From Chrysoporthe austroafricana (lineage: Eukaryota > Ascomycota > Sordariomycetes > Diaporthales > Cryphonectriaceae), in the NCBI GenBank assembly GCA_001051155.2, contig JYIP02000005.1, positions 1,426,001 through 1,490,000 of the forward strand: DNA of 64,000 nt, in the 5' to 3' direction. Each line of letters starts with the position of its first letter. Position 1 is the stretch's first letter. Below the pieces are notes generated by a model. That model made no database searches. It saw only the letters and a program-made list of their open reading frames with translations, and was not told the origin of the DNA. This document shows, piece after piece, positions 23,687-35,556 of this stretch. The position numbers and the translations under genes are program-made.

Positions 23687-24432
23687 TGCGACGTTGGGCG
23701 GGGGAAACAGACCAGGCGGGATCGTAGAGATGGAGACGCAGGCTGCGTGAAGCCCAGCCCACCAAGCGCGGGCCCACGCGTCTTCAGATTGGGCGGAGGG
23801 TCGCTGTGGGCATTATATGTGGCGAGGGAAAAGCTGTCACACGTCGGAGGGCAATTGTTGGGGGGGTTGGGCGCTTGTGATTGTCCTCCACAGCGGGGAG
23901 TGAGTTGTCCTTCTTGTCTCTGTCCGTCGCGTAAGCCGGCGGGTTGAGGGAGGGCGGGCCTGTGGGCTCGTCAGAGGACAATGAAGTTTTGGGAGAGAGA
24001 GCGACGGCGACAGAGAGCGAGCGAGACATTATGTCATTCAGTCAGGATCCGCGCCGGCGATACCCAGCCAATCGCCAGCAGCCGCCGATTGTCTGCTGGG
24101 GAAGCTCAGCAGAGACCGAGTCCCACTGCTGTCGGGACGGGCCCATCCCTGCATGCCCAGCAGAGGGCGAAGGCGCTGCGGCGAGGCGTCGAGGGAGGCA
24201 CGGATGGTGATGATATGCCATGCGCACGGTACTGGACTGAATACGATCAGGGGCTCAAGGGTCACACAGACGCAGGCGTAGGCGCAGTACGACGTCGATC
24301 AAGAATGAGTCCCAGGGCGCAGGGCGCAGGGCCTATAGCACGGGGTACAATGCTGATGGGGAAAACCCGGAGGACGCGCCCTCTGCTGCAGCCCCTCGGC
24401 TCGCCGACGAGGGCCTCGATGGGTGCAGAGTC

Positions 24433-24470
<38 letters not shown>

Positions 24471-25002
24471 CCTGCGTACTTCGCGATGGGATAAATTATA
24501 GGCACACTTACTATGTACAACATGCAGCAGAGCCTCCTGCCCAACAGGCCAAGGTTCCTTCCTGCTGGGTACTCGGTAACTGCCAAACTGGGTACTGCGT
24601 ACTCCGTACTGGGTCCTCAGTTTCCCCCGGAGAGGGCAGGCACGTGATTCGCGAGCGTTCCTTCCCGAATCATTACTTTCAGCCGGCCTCTGATTGGCCG
24701 GATATGCGTCGCTCCGGGATTATCCTCGGCTAGCTCACATCTATGATGAACCTCCAGACGGCCTCGACGCTGGACCACCGCAGGAGCTTGTTGCCACTAG
24801 CTCAGACCACCACCACCACACGAGAGGGTCCTACTCCGGCTGTCTCTCGCGCCAGGACGAGCAATTGAGTCTTGCTTTCTGTCTCTCTTGCCTGTCTCCA
24901 TACTTCGTCCCAGCCGCTGCCCTTCTCGCGAGCTGAGCGACACGAGGCACCGACAACCTCCACGATTGCGCTCCGCCGACCCGAACGAACGAACCAACGA
25001 AA
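23687..25002. promoter_or_regulatory. Divergent promoter region of PTC7 and SDHB
   Basis: 1.3 kb between two start codons on opposite strands. It includes a GA microsatellite (24,437-24,465) and a run of short 'gtactg'-like repeats around 24,570-24,620. No coding frame of note and no specific factor site claimed. Confidence 0.45.
24437..24465. repeat. GA dinucleotide microsatellite
   Basis: About 14 tandem AG units. Confidence 0.95.
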
Positions 25003-26007
25003 ATGGCTGCTCTCCGCTCTACCTCGACCCGCCTCCTGGGCGCCGCCGCCAGCAGGCCCGCCCTCAGGCCGGCGGCCGCAAACCTGGTGCGGTCGATGGC
25101 CTCCGTCTCCGAAGCCAAGGGCCTCGACAACGCGCACGCAGGCTCCGAGGCCGCCTCCGAGAAGGCGCGCATGAAGACCTTCCAGATCTACCGGTGGAAC
25201 CCTGACACGCCCACCGAGAAGCCGCGCATGCAGACCTACACCCTCGACCTCAACAAGACCGGGCCCATGGTCCTCGACGCCCTGGTGCGCATCAAGAACG
25301 AGCTGGACCCCACCCTCACCTTCCGCAGGAGTTGCAGGGAGGGCATCTGCGGCAGCTGCGCCATGAACATCAACGGCATGAACACGCTGGCCTGCCTGTG
25401 TGAGTACATACCCGGATCACGAGGCCAGGTGCCGCCTCGGGCCCGGAGAGATGCGGGTTGCTGACCGGAGACACAGGCCGTATTCCCACCGAGGAGACCA
25501 AGGAGATGAAGATTTACCCCCTGCCACACACCTACGTCGTCAAGGACCTGGTGCCGGACTTGACGCACTTCTACAAGCAGTACAAGTCGATCAAGCCATA
25601 TCTGCAGAGGGACACGCCTGCACCTGACGTAAGACCTGGCGCTTCTTCATCCCTCTCAATCTGGCCCGTGCTGACCACGTCCACAGGGTAGGGAGTACCG
25701 CCAGACCAAGGAGGACCGGAGGAAGCTGGACGGCCTCTACGAGTGCATCCTCTGCGCCTGCTGCTCGACGTCGTGCCCCTCATACTGGTGGAACTCGGAG
25801 GAGTACCTCGGGCCCGCCATCCTGCTCCAGTCCTACAGGTGGCTGATCGACTCCCGTGACGAGAGGAAGGCCGAGCGCAAGGACGCCCTCGACAACTCGA
25901 TGAGCTTGTACCGGTGCCACACTATCCTCAACTGCACGCGGACTTGCCCCAAGGGCCTGAACCCCGGATACGCCATTGCTGAGATCAAGAAGGAGATGGC
26001 CCTGTGA
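25003..26007 (+). CDS. SDHB: Succinate dehydrogenase iron-sulfur subunit (complex II)
   Basis: 289-residue SDHB, exons 25003-25399, 25477-25628 and 25687-26007. It passes electrons from FAD in SDHA to ubiquinone in the inner mitochondrial membrane. The N-terminus is an Arg/Ala-rich presequence. The [2Fe-2S] ligands lie in [13 protein letters not shown] plus the later Cys of TLAC, [4Fe-4S] in [12 protein letters not shown] (from Cys203), and [3Fe-4S] in [14 protein letters not shown] (from Cys260). His261, next to the ubiquinone site and the usual site of carboxamide-resistance changes, is the wild-type histidine. Both introns are 58-77 bp. Its assembly factor SDHAF3 lies 15 kb to the left. 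Confidence 0.96.
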
Positions 26008-27273
26008 ACAGGGCGCTAGGGAGGGGGGAGGAAAAGAAGAAGAGGAAGAATTACGGTCGAGAAACGATCTTTCTTTTGTCGATCGGAGCGATACCGAGAC
26101 AGGAGACAACTGTACACTTGGTCGATCGTGTACCTTCGTGCATGGGTTTTGGAGTTCACGTTGGTATAGTAGGGATGAATTGATGTCTAGGTTTCAGCCA
26201 CCTCGTCCCACCCAACCGGGCGACAGCGATGGCTAATTCTCAATCCAAACTTGGGTCTGGCCATGTGCTATTGCCTCCTGCTCCATCTTGTACCGGACGA
26301 GATCCATCGAAAAGGATGTCGGCAAGTTCGTGAGAAGGGTGGCCAGGACCACCTGGTGCAACATCTCCGTGCGTAGCACGCGCCCTCGGCTTCATATGCC
26401 CGCTTTCTTGCTGTGCCGTCTCCACCCTCGGGGACATTCGCTCATGACGGGCGGTCGCGAGAATAGCTCAGCCTCTCCTGCAGGAGCATGGACTACATCC
26501 CGCAGATTATCCCCCCTCCGGCAGGTAACTTTGCAATACACGGCTCGTACCTTCGTGGTCTGCTCCCTAGAAGGCCCTTGCCTGTTCCTATTCCTATCCT
26601 TTCATCTCTTGCACGCCCTCCTGCCTCATCGCTCCTCAACCTCGACTATATCACAAAACTTCATCGCCACTGAGCCTCGGTTGTGACCATTAAGATTGTC
26701 GACAACAGGTTGACGATTTATCGAAAGACAGGCTGTTATAGAATAGCAGAACAACCACGTAGCATAGCATCGCAAATTCACAGTCTCTGTTTTTTTTTTT
26801 TTCTCTTTGGTCTTTGACTCAACAAGGCAGCGGAGTGATGGATAACGTCAGATTGGTCTCCTTCCTCGGGGCTACCAGTAGGAGTTACACTGGTTTGCAA
26901 TGCTCTCTAGGTGATGTCTATAGAAAATTCGCACCTTGGTATTCCATCAGCTCTTAAACAAATTCTCCCTAGTATTCATCTAGCCAACTCCTTTTCATCT
27001 TCAGCATCCACAGTCACTTTCCTGTGCTGGCTGAATTTCTCCTCGTTGTTGCTCAAACAGTTTTGCTCGTTGCTTACGATTAACATGCTACTCATTTCCT
27101 AAACCACAAATTGGCTCATTTTCTTGTTTCATGTGTTACCGTCTCTGGTTTTCTCTTTTGGTTTAATTTAATCCTAGTCCGGAATTGATGCTATATTGAG
27201 TCTCCCAGCCCTTCAAAGGCTGCTGCCCACAATACATGCTAAACACCATGAATGAATAGTATAATCATCTCGA
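26008..27273. other. Intergenic, turning AT-rich, no gene seen
   Basis: SDHB 3' flank, then from about 26.7 kb sequence clearly richer in A and T with many stops in all frames. A weak minus-strand reading near 26.9-27.1 kb vaguely resembles a transposase helix-turn-helix but is interrupted by stops; no claim is made. Confidence 0.4.
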
Positions 27274-27390
27274 CTAGTAAATTTCCACCCAGACACTTCC
27301 ATATCCCCTCCAGCGAGTCACAAACTTCTTGCTGTGAGGATGGCTGCCTGTATACTTCTTTGAGGTCGGGTTCACTCCCGGGCGTTTCCA
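27274..27390 (-). pseudogene. Isolated copy of the WKRP repeat in a short open frame
   Basis: On the minus strand a frame reads W-K-R-P-G-V-N-P-T-S at 27390-27361 and continues for 28 more codons to a TAG at 27274. The first ten codons match the repeat of the neighbouring secreted-peptide gene, with mostly synonymous differences. Probably a decayed exon or a diverged second copy. No start codon or donor assigned. Confidence 0.4.
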
Positions 27391-27828
27391 GAAATCTTTG
27401 GTATGGGTACCTTCCAAGACTACGAGAAGGCTTGAGGAGAGACGGCATCATTCTTGCAAGTTGGGCATCTGGCTAGACAAATCAAGATACCACTAACGAG
27501 ACCACCCAGAGCTACGCTATTAATGACAGTCTCAGCATGTGGAAGCCGAGCCTGGACGAATCCAAAAACGACTACCGTTCAGAAGCTTTGTGGGTGACTC
27601 CAAGGTCCTGCTGCCGCTCGATTCAACCTCCAACGTCATGTTGTTAGCAAGACTACGGGGCACGGCAAAGGCTGATCTAAAGCAGAAACGGTCTGGCGAT
27701 GGCCACCTATTTCAAAGGGGCAGATCCAGGGTCCGAATGCCCTCCATATAAATAGGCCGCTGGTTGTTCAATAAATAGATTCAGGAAGTAAGCTTCACCC
27801 ACACTCTTTTACCAACCTTAGGATTTCA

Positions 27829-28003
27829 ACACGTCGGGTTCCCAATAGGACGTTTCCGGAGCCTCCCGGGCACGCTGCTACTAGCAGGAGTAGTGCTGCT
27901 GGTCCTGGATGTGGGCCTCCCGCCCGGACGTTTCCACAAATCCCGTAGGCTTGACCTTCCTGTGAGATGCTTAGCAGGTGGGACTCCCAACTGGACGCTT
28001 CCA
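27829..28003 (-). repeat. Degenerate coding repeat, unit W/R-K-R-P-x-G-x-P-T
   Basis: Three 30-base units on the minus strand: 28003-27974 (WKRPVGSPTC), 27936-27907 (WKRPGGRPTS) and 27858-27829 (RKRPIGNPTC), with spacings of 67 and 78 bp. A fourth lies at 27390-27361. Many differences fall in third codon positions (CGT/CGC, CCA/CCG/CCT, ACC/ACA/ACG), which suggests past selection on the peptide. The second and third units share a frame; the first is in another frame. Confidence 0.65.
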
Positions 28004-28280
28004 GACCGCGAAGCTTGAGGTCGACTTGCGGTGGGGGACGCAGCTTTTGGCTCTGTCGACCAAGACCGCATCGTCGCCGTGGTGGGCGGTCAGGGAGCCC
28101 GGGGCCAGATCGAGGCCTACAGTGGACAGATCAGACTCGACAGTCGAGGTGTTGATATCAGATGACACTCAGGAACTCACCTCTGAGAGGGATAGGGGCA
28201 CTGAGACCTATTTGGATAGTAGACGCGAGGATCAGAAGGACGACAAGGATGGCGCGAGTCTTCGACGTGACGGCGGCCAT
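27971..28280 (-). CDS. Small secreted protein ending in the WKRP repeat
   Basis: Putative 81-residue secreted peptide precursor with exons 28280-28181 and 28116-27971 on the minus strand; the 64-bp intron has GTGAGT and TAG ends and phases agree. Signal peptide at residues 1 to about 30 (MAAVTSKTRAILVVLLILAS, then a TIQIGLSA cleavage region). The mature part is about 50 residues with two cysteines (SCVPHRK and the C-terminal Cys) and ends in FAVWKRPVGSPTC followed by TAA. Two more repeat units lie just downstream in a shifted frame, so the gene may once have been, or with a further weak intron may still be, a longer multi-repeat precursor. Lys-Arg inside each unit would suit Kex2 cleavage. 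Family unknown; candidate effector or processed-peptide precursor. Confidence 0.5.
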
Positions 28281-30457
28281 GGCTGATATCGGCGTTGAGA
28301 TGAAGAGTATTTCCAGTGTATAAGGGACATACGAGCTGAGCCGACGTCGAAGCTGGAGATCGGCCATGCAACTTTATAGACACGTCATCGTCCCTCGAGC
28401 AGACAGCCTCACAGTGCGTTCTCCCTCGGGCGGTGAGCCTCACCGGCTTACTATCGTAGCCTATGCCAAGAGCGCCGTGGTCAGCTGCGCCTATAGCTCC
28501 CTCTCATGTGCAACCTCGAAAGGGAGCCCCATGATCGTACCTCCTCAGCCCTCGCCCACAGTGGCCGACCCAGGCTGGATGAGGCGGAGGATGAGGCGGC
28601 GAATATCGGACCTGACTGGATGGAGGAGCAGCAGAGCCGATACCGTGCATGTGAGACAGGATCACTTAGCAACGCCCTCCGTCAGCATAATACCTCCTCT
28701 TTCCCCCGTATCTCTTCTCTTTTGCATGAAGGGCCTTGTTAGAAATTGCAAGCATACGCTTGTACATGCACATATGAGGGACACCCTATATCCTTCGTCC
28801 GAGCAGGTTTCCGGTGATCACAGTCGTCCTGCCCGCCAAGGCCACCTGCTTTACACATAATCTTTGGAAGCTGCCAGCAATCTTTGGCGGTGCGGTGCGG
28901 TTCCTCCGGGCGATTAGGTCTTTATTGATGCTAAAGCACGACGAGGTTCTCATCGACGGTCAGGTCGATGATATAGGAGCGAGATGGTACTTGCGAATTC
29001 ACTATATTGGGGACACCAACCACATGATATTGAGTTTGGGAAGCGTCTGACAGTTGTGTAACTGTATGATTTTCTATCCACCCCTACTATTTCAGAAAAT
29101 ACCGGAAGGTGCATCTCTACTCGCGAGCGTGGAGCCTGGGCACTCAATCGTCATGTTGACATGCAATCGGTGGCGCCGGGGTGCTCTATCCCCTTCGGGC
29201 GCGGCCCTTCTCAGGACTTACCTTTGTTTTGTTTTTCCTGAAGGGACGTCAATACGAGCACCGGGTGCCGGCACACATCCCTTTCTCTATATATCCAGAT
29301 CGACATCCCCTCGGGCTTCGGGCGGTTTTCTCCTCTTGCTACTCACAGGGCTGAGACCTTGTTTCACACACACGCAACACCTCTTCCTGTCGAGGCACTT
29401 GCCACCAGGCCCGAGGCCAGAATCACATGAGTACAGGCGGCACGGCGTTGCATCTCTCTCGGAGGGCTGACGCGTGGACGTTGCTTGAGTGGTTGGGGGA
29501 TATTTTATTTTTCTTTCTCTTTCGGGCCGTTGCCTGAATCAGTGCGGGAGATAGTCTGAGAAGGATACCTCACATCGGCGCAGCCTCGTCGCGGCTCACT
29601 AGGGCGTCTGGGCGCTTCCCAGAACAGGAAAGTCTTGCAAGGTCATGGATTACGCCGTGTGGCTGCTCGCCCGAGAGCCATGCTGCATCCGTACCTCGGG
29701 AGGATACATCAGAGCAAGATCTCGTGATCCAAGGCGCAGGAGCACCTTCTGTCGATCGGTGCGCCGGAGGGCTGTGGAGCTGAGATCGAGCCTGTAGATG
29801 TTCTGAACTTGTGGTCCTTTTATGTTTGCTTTTGCCGGCTCGAGGCGAGATTGAACACTTACTATGTAAGCCCCCCCCCCAACCCCTTCTAGTCCTGATC
29901 ACAGGAGTGTGTCGTATACCCAGCTATCCCTTGGCTTAATGAGATAATCTAAGCAGGCTAAGGTATGCGGGCGGCACGGGCTGGCAGGCGGCGGGCACCA
30001 GTGAACGAATTCCGGGGGGTTCTGGCTCGGATCTCGCATCGAGTAGCGCAGTTGGGGACGGCTCAGTACCATGTGGCGCTGTACGTACCGGCACCCTCTC
30101 CGTTGTTTTCCTACTCTATCCTACCATGCCTGCCTAAGGGTTGAGACAGTGTGCGCAAGCAGCATGACGTGCACCGGAGACTTGCGGCCGGAATGCCTTT
30201 CATTGAGGTCCGATGAGATGGGAGGAGGGGAACATCACCATGGCCAAGTGGTCCTCATAGGAATGTCAAGGATCGGCAGATCGTGCTTCGTGAAACTGTG
30301 AGGACTGCACCTCTTGTTAAGAGGCGCTATGTGCTCGAAGTTTGATGCCTGCGAGGAGGCGCGGTACAATACAAGGAACATACACTCTGTTGGAGATGTG
30401 ACTTCGTGTGCTGTATGTACACAAGAACTGGCAACAAGCAGAGCCTGCAGGCTGTGT
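28281..30457. other. Intergenic, no gene seen
   Basis: About 2.2 kb upstream of the small secreted protein gene and downstream of the lactone-oxidase-like gene. Short frames only. A poly-C run lies near 29,871. Confidence 0.4.
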
Positions 30458-32291
30458 TCAATACACCCCGATGATCTCCCCGACAACGCTCCTGTAAATG
30501 CCGTTGGGGTCGAAGTCTTCTCTGATTGTCTTGAACCGGGCGATATTCTGGGCTACGTTAGCAGGTATCCAGTCCTGTACATTGCAGGTATGCTACTTAC
30601 GTCTTGATCCAGGTTCTTCAGCGCTTGAGTGAAGATGTCTCTTGTGTTCTTGGTCCAGTGTGGCCTACACGGGAACTCGTTGATGAGTGTCGACGAAAGA
30701 TTCGCGTCTGTTATGTAGTCAGCGCCCTGCAGCCAAGCCGCCCCGGGACAGATGACTTACAGAACGGCTCGTTGAACCGCAAGTGGTCGCCCACAGTAGG
30801 CCAGAAGGTGGGGAAGTCGAACATGATCGTCCCCTTGGTCCAGTCCGCGCCGTCAGAGGTGTTGTAGGTGACTTGGCCCAGGAAGTCGTAGTTGGGCCGG
30901 CCGAATTTGATGTTGATCCCACTCCGGTACGTCGAGGTCATGTTGATCAGGTGCTCCGTGTACTGCGCGTCAAACAGCTCCCGCACCCTCTTCAGCATGT
31001 CGTTGGCCATCGTCACGGGGAACGCCAGCTCCATCGTGTACCCGTGGAGGTCGTCCTCCCACTCCGTCTGCTGGCCCGGCCACAGCCCGCCGATCAGCAC
31101 GTCGTAGTTGTACCCCGTGACGGGCCACTCAGTGAGCGCCTCGTCTGTGTCGGAGGTGTGGAAGTTGGGGCTGGACCAGATGTCGAAGAAGATGTCCTCC
31201 GCCAACTCGTTGGACGTCTCGAGGTACTTGCCGGAGTTGAGGAGGGCCAGCGCCGTGTCGGCTTCGATGTGCGTGATGGAGAAGGTCGACTGTACGCCCA
31301 GCTGGTTGACTGTGCCGTTGGAGACTTCGCCGTAGGTACGGTAGTGAAACTTGCGCTTGAAGGGCCACCACTGCTAGAGATCAGTATCGTGATGATTTTT
31401 GGCTGGAGGGCGGCGGCGATGAGGGCCCGGAGCGGGACAGATGACCTACCCAGAAGTTGGCTGTGATATACGGGGAGATCATGCCATAGATGTCGGCGTT
31501 CATTATCTCATCTTCGTCAAACCTTTTTTGGTCAGTGGACTTCTCATCCAAGATGATGAGGCCGGGCAACTTACGTCTCCTGGTTCGCCCACAGTACGGT
31601 CTCGGGGTAGATCTTCATCTTCAGCCTCGCGATGATCCCTAACAGCCCTAGAGAGGTCGATGCGGCAAGCCACTCATCACTGCTCTCATCCCTGACTACC
31701 GTGCGGATAGTTCCGGAGCCGTCGATGATGTCCATCTCCAACACACCACCCACGACGACCGCGTCCGACCCCAGCGAGGTCCGGTGAGCACCCATTGCCA
31801 CGCTGCCCCCGAGACTGATGTTCCAATTTACGAGGCCGGTGCCGATGTTCGCACCCCTCTCATGAAGGTAGTCCGCGAGCTGGAAGAATGTCACGCCGCC
31901 CTCTATGACCACCGTGCCCGAGTCAGCGCCCTCGGTCAGGTTGAAGTCGGTGATGTTGTTCACGAGCTCCGTCCGGATGATCTCGGTAGGCACATCCGCA
32001 CACATCGTATCATACCACATGTGGCCTGTGCCGGAGGCGCGGATGTTGGTCCCGTTGGCGGCCGCAGCCTTGACGATGGAGACCACTTAGGGCCGTCCTG
32101 TGTTAGCATCATTTCCTCGGTGGAGAGAGCCAGGGGCATGGCGTACTCTCATCTACGCTTGTAGCGTTATGAACCGCCGTGACGTTGTAGCATGTCGGAA
32201 AGTCTGGGCCGTCAAAGGAGTAGTACTCGAAGGCCTGGGCGGCGCTAAAGAGAGACAGCGCCGCGACCGCGGCGTTATGAACACGCTTCAT
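30458..32291 (-). CDS. Secreted FAD-linked oxidase, D-arabinono-1,4-lactone oxidase-like
   Basis: 512-residue VAO/PCMH-type flavoenzyme with six exons on the minus strand: 32291-32147, 32085-31575, 31522-31450, 31373-30761, 30707-30601 and 30547-30458; all phases agree. Signal peptide at residues 1-22 (MKRVHNAAVAALSLFSAAQA). FAD domain: RASGTGHMW (the His is a candidate covalent FAD link), GGVTFFQLADYLHERG, GLVNWNISLGGSVAMGAHR. C-terminal ALO-type domain with HWTKNTRDIFTQALKNL, where H-W-x-K is typical of aldonolactone oxidases, and REDFDPNGIYRS. Several N-x-S/T sites fit secretion. The yeast relative Alo1 makes erythroascorbate in mitochondria; a secreted form more likely oxidises extracellular sugars or lactones and releases H2O2. 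Substrate not determinable. Confidence 0.86.
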
Positions 32292-35200
32292 CCTGCTGGA
32301 CACACGACGAGCAGACGCGTCTCATGGGACATGGGCAAGCCTGGTTTCTTCGACCGGGCTGGGTGCTGGTTCCATTCTTTTATAACGTCGGACCTCGTCC
32401 GCCATGATTATATGTTCCAGGCCAAATGTCACCCATCAACCCACCTGGTTCCCCATGGGGTCCTCCCGCGGGACCCGTACCTGTATTTACCTGTCTCGTA
32501 AAGGATTCACCAGTGTAAACCACCTGCCAGAAGACTGGCGCATCACCGAATCGGAAATTTCGGTTCCTGCCGGGAAGTTTCCCCAGACGGATGCCAAGCA
32601 CGGGGTTGCTTGGTCGGGCGCAACCTGCATGCGGAGGTTGAGCGGCGCCAAGGCAAACCCCATGACCAGCGTTGCAAAGCGGCCTAATTTCTCCTCAGCG
32701 GTGGACATATGTTGGATAAAAGTTGAAATTACTGGTCCGGTGGCTGGTACGCATGATCAGTCATGATCCCCAAGGTATGATGGGAGCCGGTGTGCGTGGT
32801 GGGTCAGGCAGACAACCCGGTGAGCTCGTAGACCATCATCGAACGAGAGAGTCACTTCGCCCTACTCAACGTCGCTGCCAAAAAGGGAGCCAGGCCAGTC
32901 ACAGCCACCGACATGAGCATTCGAGACGGCTGTGAGACCCAAGGAGCGTCGAACGTCACTAGCAGCAGGGTTTTCAAGCCACCTGAGCGGTCTGCACGAT
33001 AATTCCATAGCTCTATGGGCAATCTTCAAGGTGCTTGAGCGTGTCAACGCCAAATACCTGGTAGGGTAAATTAGGCCTAAACAAAAATTAGTTGATGGCC
33101 TGTGCAAAAGGGAAGCTGAGGAAGACAGTACGAGAAAAAAACAAGAAGGGGGCAAGAAAAAGAAAAAGAAAATAAAAAAAAGAAAATTTTTTTTAAAAAA
33201 AAAAAAAAAGAAAAAAGAGGGGGGGAGGAGGAAGACACGACCACCTACCCGTCGGCATACAGTCTCGTCACATGCTGGGACTTGGTGACGAGGCGTTCGT
33301 CTCTCTACTCTCAGATAGTAGCGGCTATTGTATCCATGTGATAGTACATAGTACTATAGGACTAAGACAAGCGGTTGGCGTGTGGGGTGGACGTGCTTGC
33401 GATCTTTTCCAGAAGGATATTCGAGCCAGGACCACGCTAGTCGTATAGTAGTCTGCATGGAGGGAGGATGCGACATGGGGTCGCCGAGAGTCATCAAAGT
33501 TATAACGGGTCGCTGACTTGCATGGAGTTGCCGGATGAGCGGTCTGGGTTGCCCTCCCTCCCTCGGGGCCATCAGTCACGGTGGCGTGGGCTCTCGTGGC
33601 TCCCTGGAGGAGAGACGGCGGCCAGCACCGGCGGAGGGTGTGCGTACCCAGTACTGGCACGCTGGGGGTTATAGGCACGCACGCACGCGCGCACGCACGC
33701 ACCGCACGGTAAGGATCCGCGAACAATGCCAGACAGGGCCAGGATGGGGCAGCGGGCCCTGTACAACGCCGTGCCAGGATCCAGTCCCATGTGGCGAAGA
33801 AGCGAGCTGCCCTATGCGCATTGCTCTGCGTCCACGGGTCCGGGATGTGACGGGTGTGGCTTGTCTGTGCAGCTGAATGGCTTGATGAAGGGTGGCCAGC
33901 CGGTGCTAGTGGTCGCTATGGGATCGGACCTGTGTCGTGGGCGAATGCAGGCACGGGCTGCAGGCTGGGATTCCTGTACGGGCGCACACGAGGCCCGGCT
34001 GGACTAGTCGTCGGGCAAGCATGCAGTGTGCCGTGCTGCTGCTGCTGCTGCTCCTCTGTACGTGCGGATGTGCTGGGCCGTGAGTCCAGTCCAAGACTTT
34101 TCGCCTGGATCCGTGGTCAAAAATAGAACCGTCGAGACGCACGGCAGATCACATTCCAGCCGACAAGGGCCTGGCACCTCCGCTGGGTCGTATCCGGGGC
34201 TGCATAACGTGTGGGCTGCGAACCACCTTAGCGAGCACACTCTTTGGTCCCAAACGTCAGCATTGGGGGCCTCTCCGTGCCGAGAGAGACGAGGTGAGCA
34301 TCTGATGTGTGCATCGCGGAGGACAGCTGGGGGCGTCAGGACGGGGAGGAAGAGGGAGCAGCATGAGAAGATATGATGACGTGAGGAGGGTTAGGGTTCT
34401 GGCGATCTGGGCTCGCCTTCCCACCGCGCCCAACTCAACCTGAACTTGAACTCCCAGAACCACCATCACCTGTCCATCCAGAGGCCCCTCGACAGCAGAA
34501 GAGAAGGCGACCCTCACCGGCTCCCGATACTAGCTCTCGTCCCCCCAAACGGTCCGAGACATTCAATCTTGGACACCGCGCCATTCAGACGACAGGAACG
34601 ACCCGTGGTCCAGTCTAGGAGTGGGCCTGCCAAGGGCCCCGTCTTCGCCTCTCACTAGTGACAAGTCACTACCATCGTCCCCCACAGCAAACAGCACAGC
34701 ACAGCACAGCACAACACAGCACAACACAGCACAGCACAGCACCGCACCGCTCAGCACCCTCGCGAGCCCCGGGCTGCGGTACCAGTTGCCGTTTGGCGTG
34801 GGCGTGGGCGTGGGCGGGAAGGCATCCGCCTGCACCACACGACGCTGCGCGCTGCGCTGTGCTGCGAGCTAATTATCAAATCGGTCGCGGCACCTTGGCC
34901 AGAACCAACCCGCCTGCTAGGCCTACTCCGTATCGCCATCGTCTTGTCTCTTCGCCACTGCCACCTCGAGCCCTCCAACCACACACTACAGATTACGATA
35001 CATCTCACCGACCTTGTCTCTGTCCCCTCTCACCTCAGCTCGGGTCGGCCTGGCTGCACACCCGCCGACCGACCGACAGACAGCCCAGCCCAGCCCAGCC
35101 CACCTCAGCCCGTCGCAGCTGGTGTCCTCCTGCGCGGACACACCACCCCCCCCCGGCACCATTCTCAAGATTTGACTCCACGCAGGTCGACTCGAGTCGA

Positions 35201-35556
35201 CTCGACACGACACGACACGACACGACAACGACCCGGCCCGGCCTGACGTCCCTCAAGCGCTGCGCTAGAGGGCGGGCGAACGGCAGCTGAAAGGCGGGCG
35301 AGGCGATATACATAGCCTACAAATATCCCCAAGACGCCCAGGCCCAGACCCCAGGCCCAGGCCCAGACCCAGATCCGGCCTCAACTCCCAACTCCAGATC
35401 CACTCTCCATCTTTTTCGTCATCGGGTTCCCGCCCCATCTCCCCTCGACCCATCTCCGACTCCATCCTCGTCTCCATCCTCGCCCCCATCACCCACCTGC
35501 TGCGAGCCTGGCGCGACAACACTCGCCCATTCAATGCCATTCGGAGGACCGCAGCC
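32292..35556. other. Long intergenic region, no gene seen
   Basis: About 3.3 kb. It contains an A/G-rich low-complexity tract (33,130-33,232), a CA/CG-rich microsatellite near 33,676, a CACAG pentamer repeat (34,691-34,742) and, from about 34.9 kb, a pyrimidine-rich stretch like a transcribed leader. Confidence 0.4.
34691..34742. repeat. Pentanucleotide microsatellite (ACAGC/ACAAC)
   Basis: About ten tandem ACAGC or ACAAC units. Confidence 0.9.

Noticed and set aside
26911..27240. Possible pogo/CENP-B-type transposase remnant on the minus strand
   Set aside because: A short stretch vaguely resembles the helix-turn-helix region but stops interrupt it and no DDE motif was found.
34383..34400. 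Telomere-like TTAGGG
   Set aside because: A single occurrence; no tandem array.
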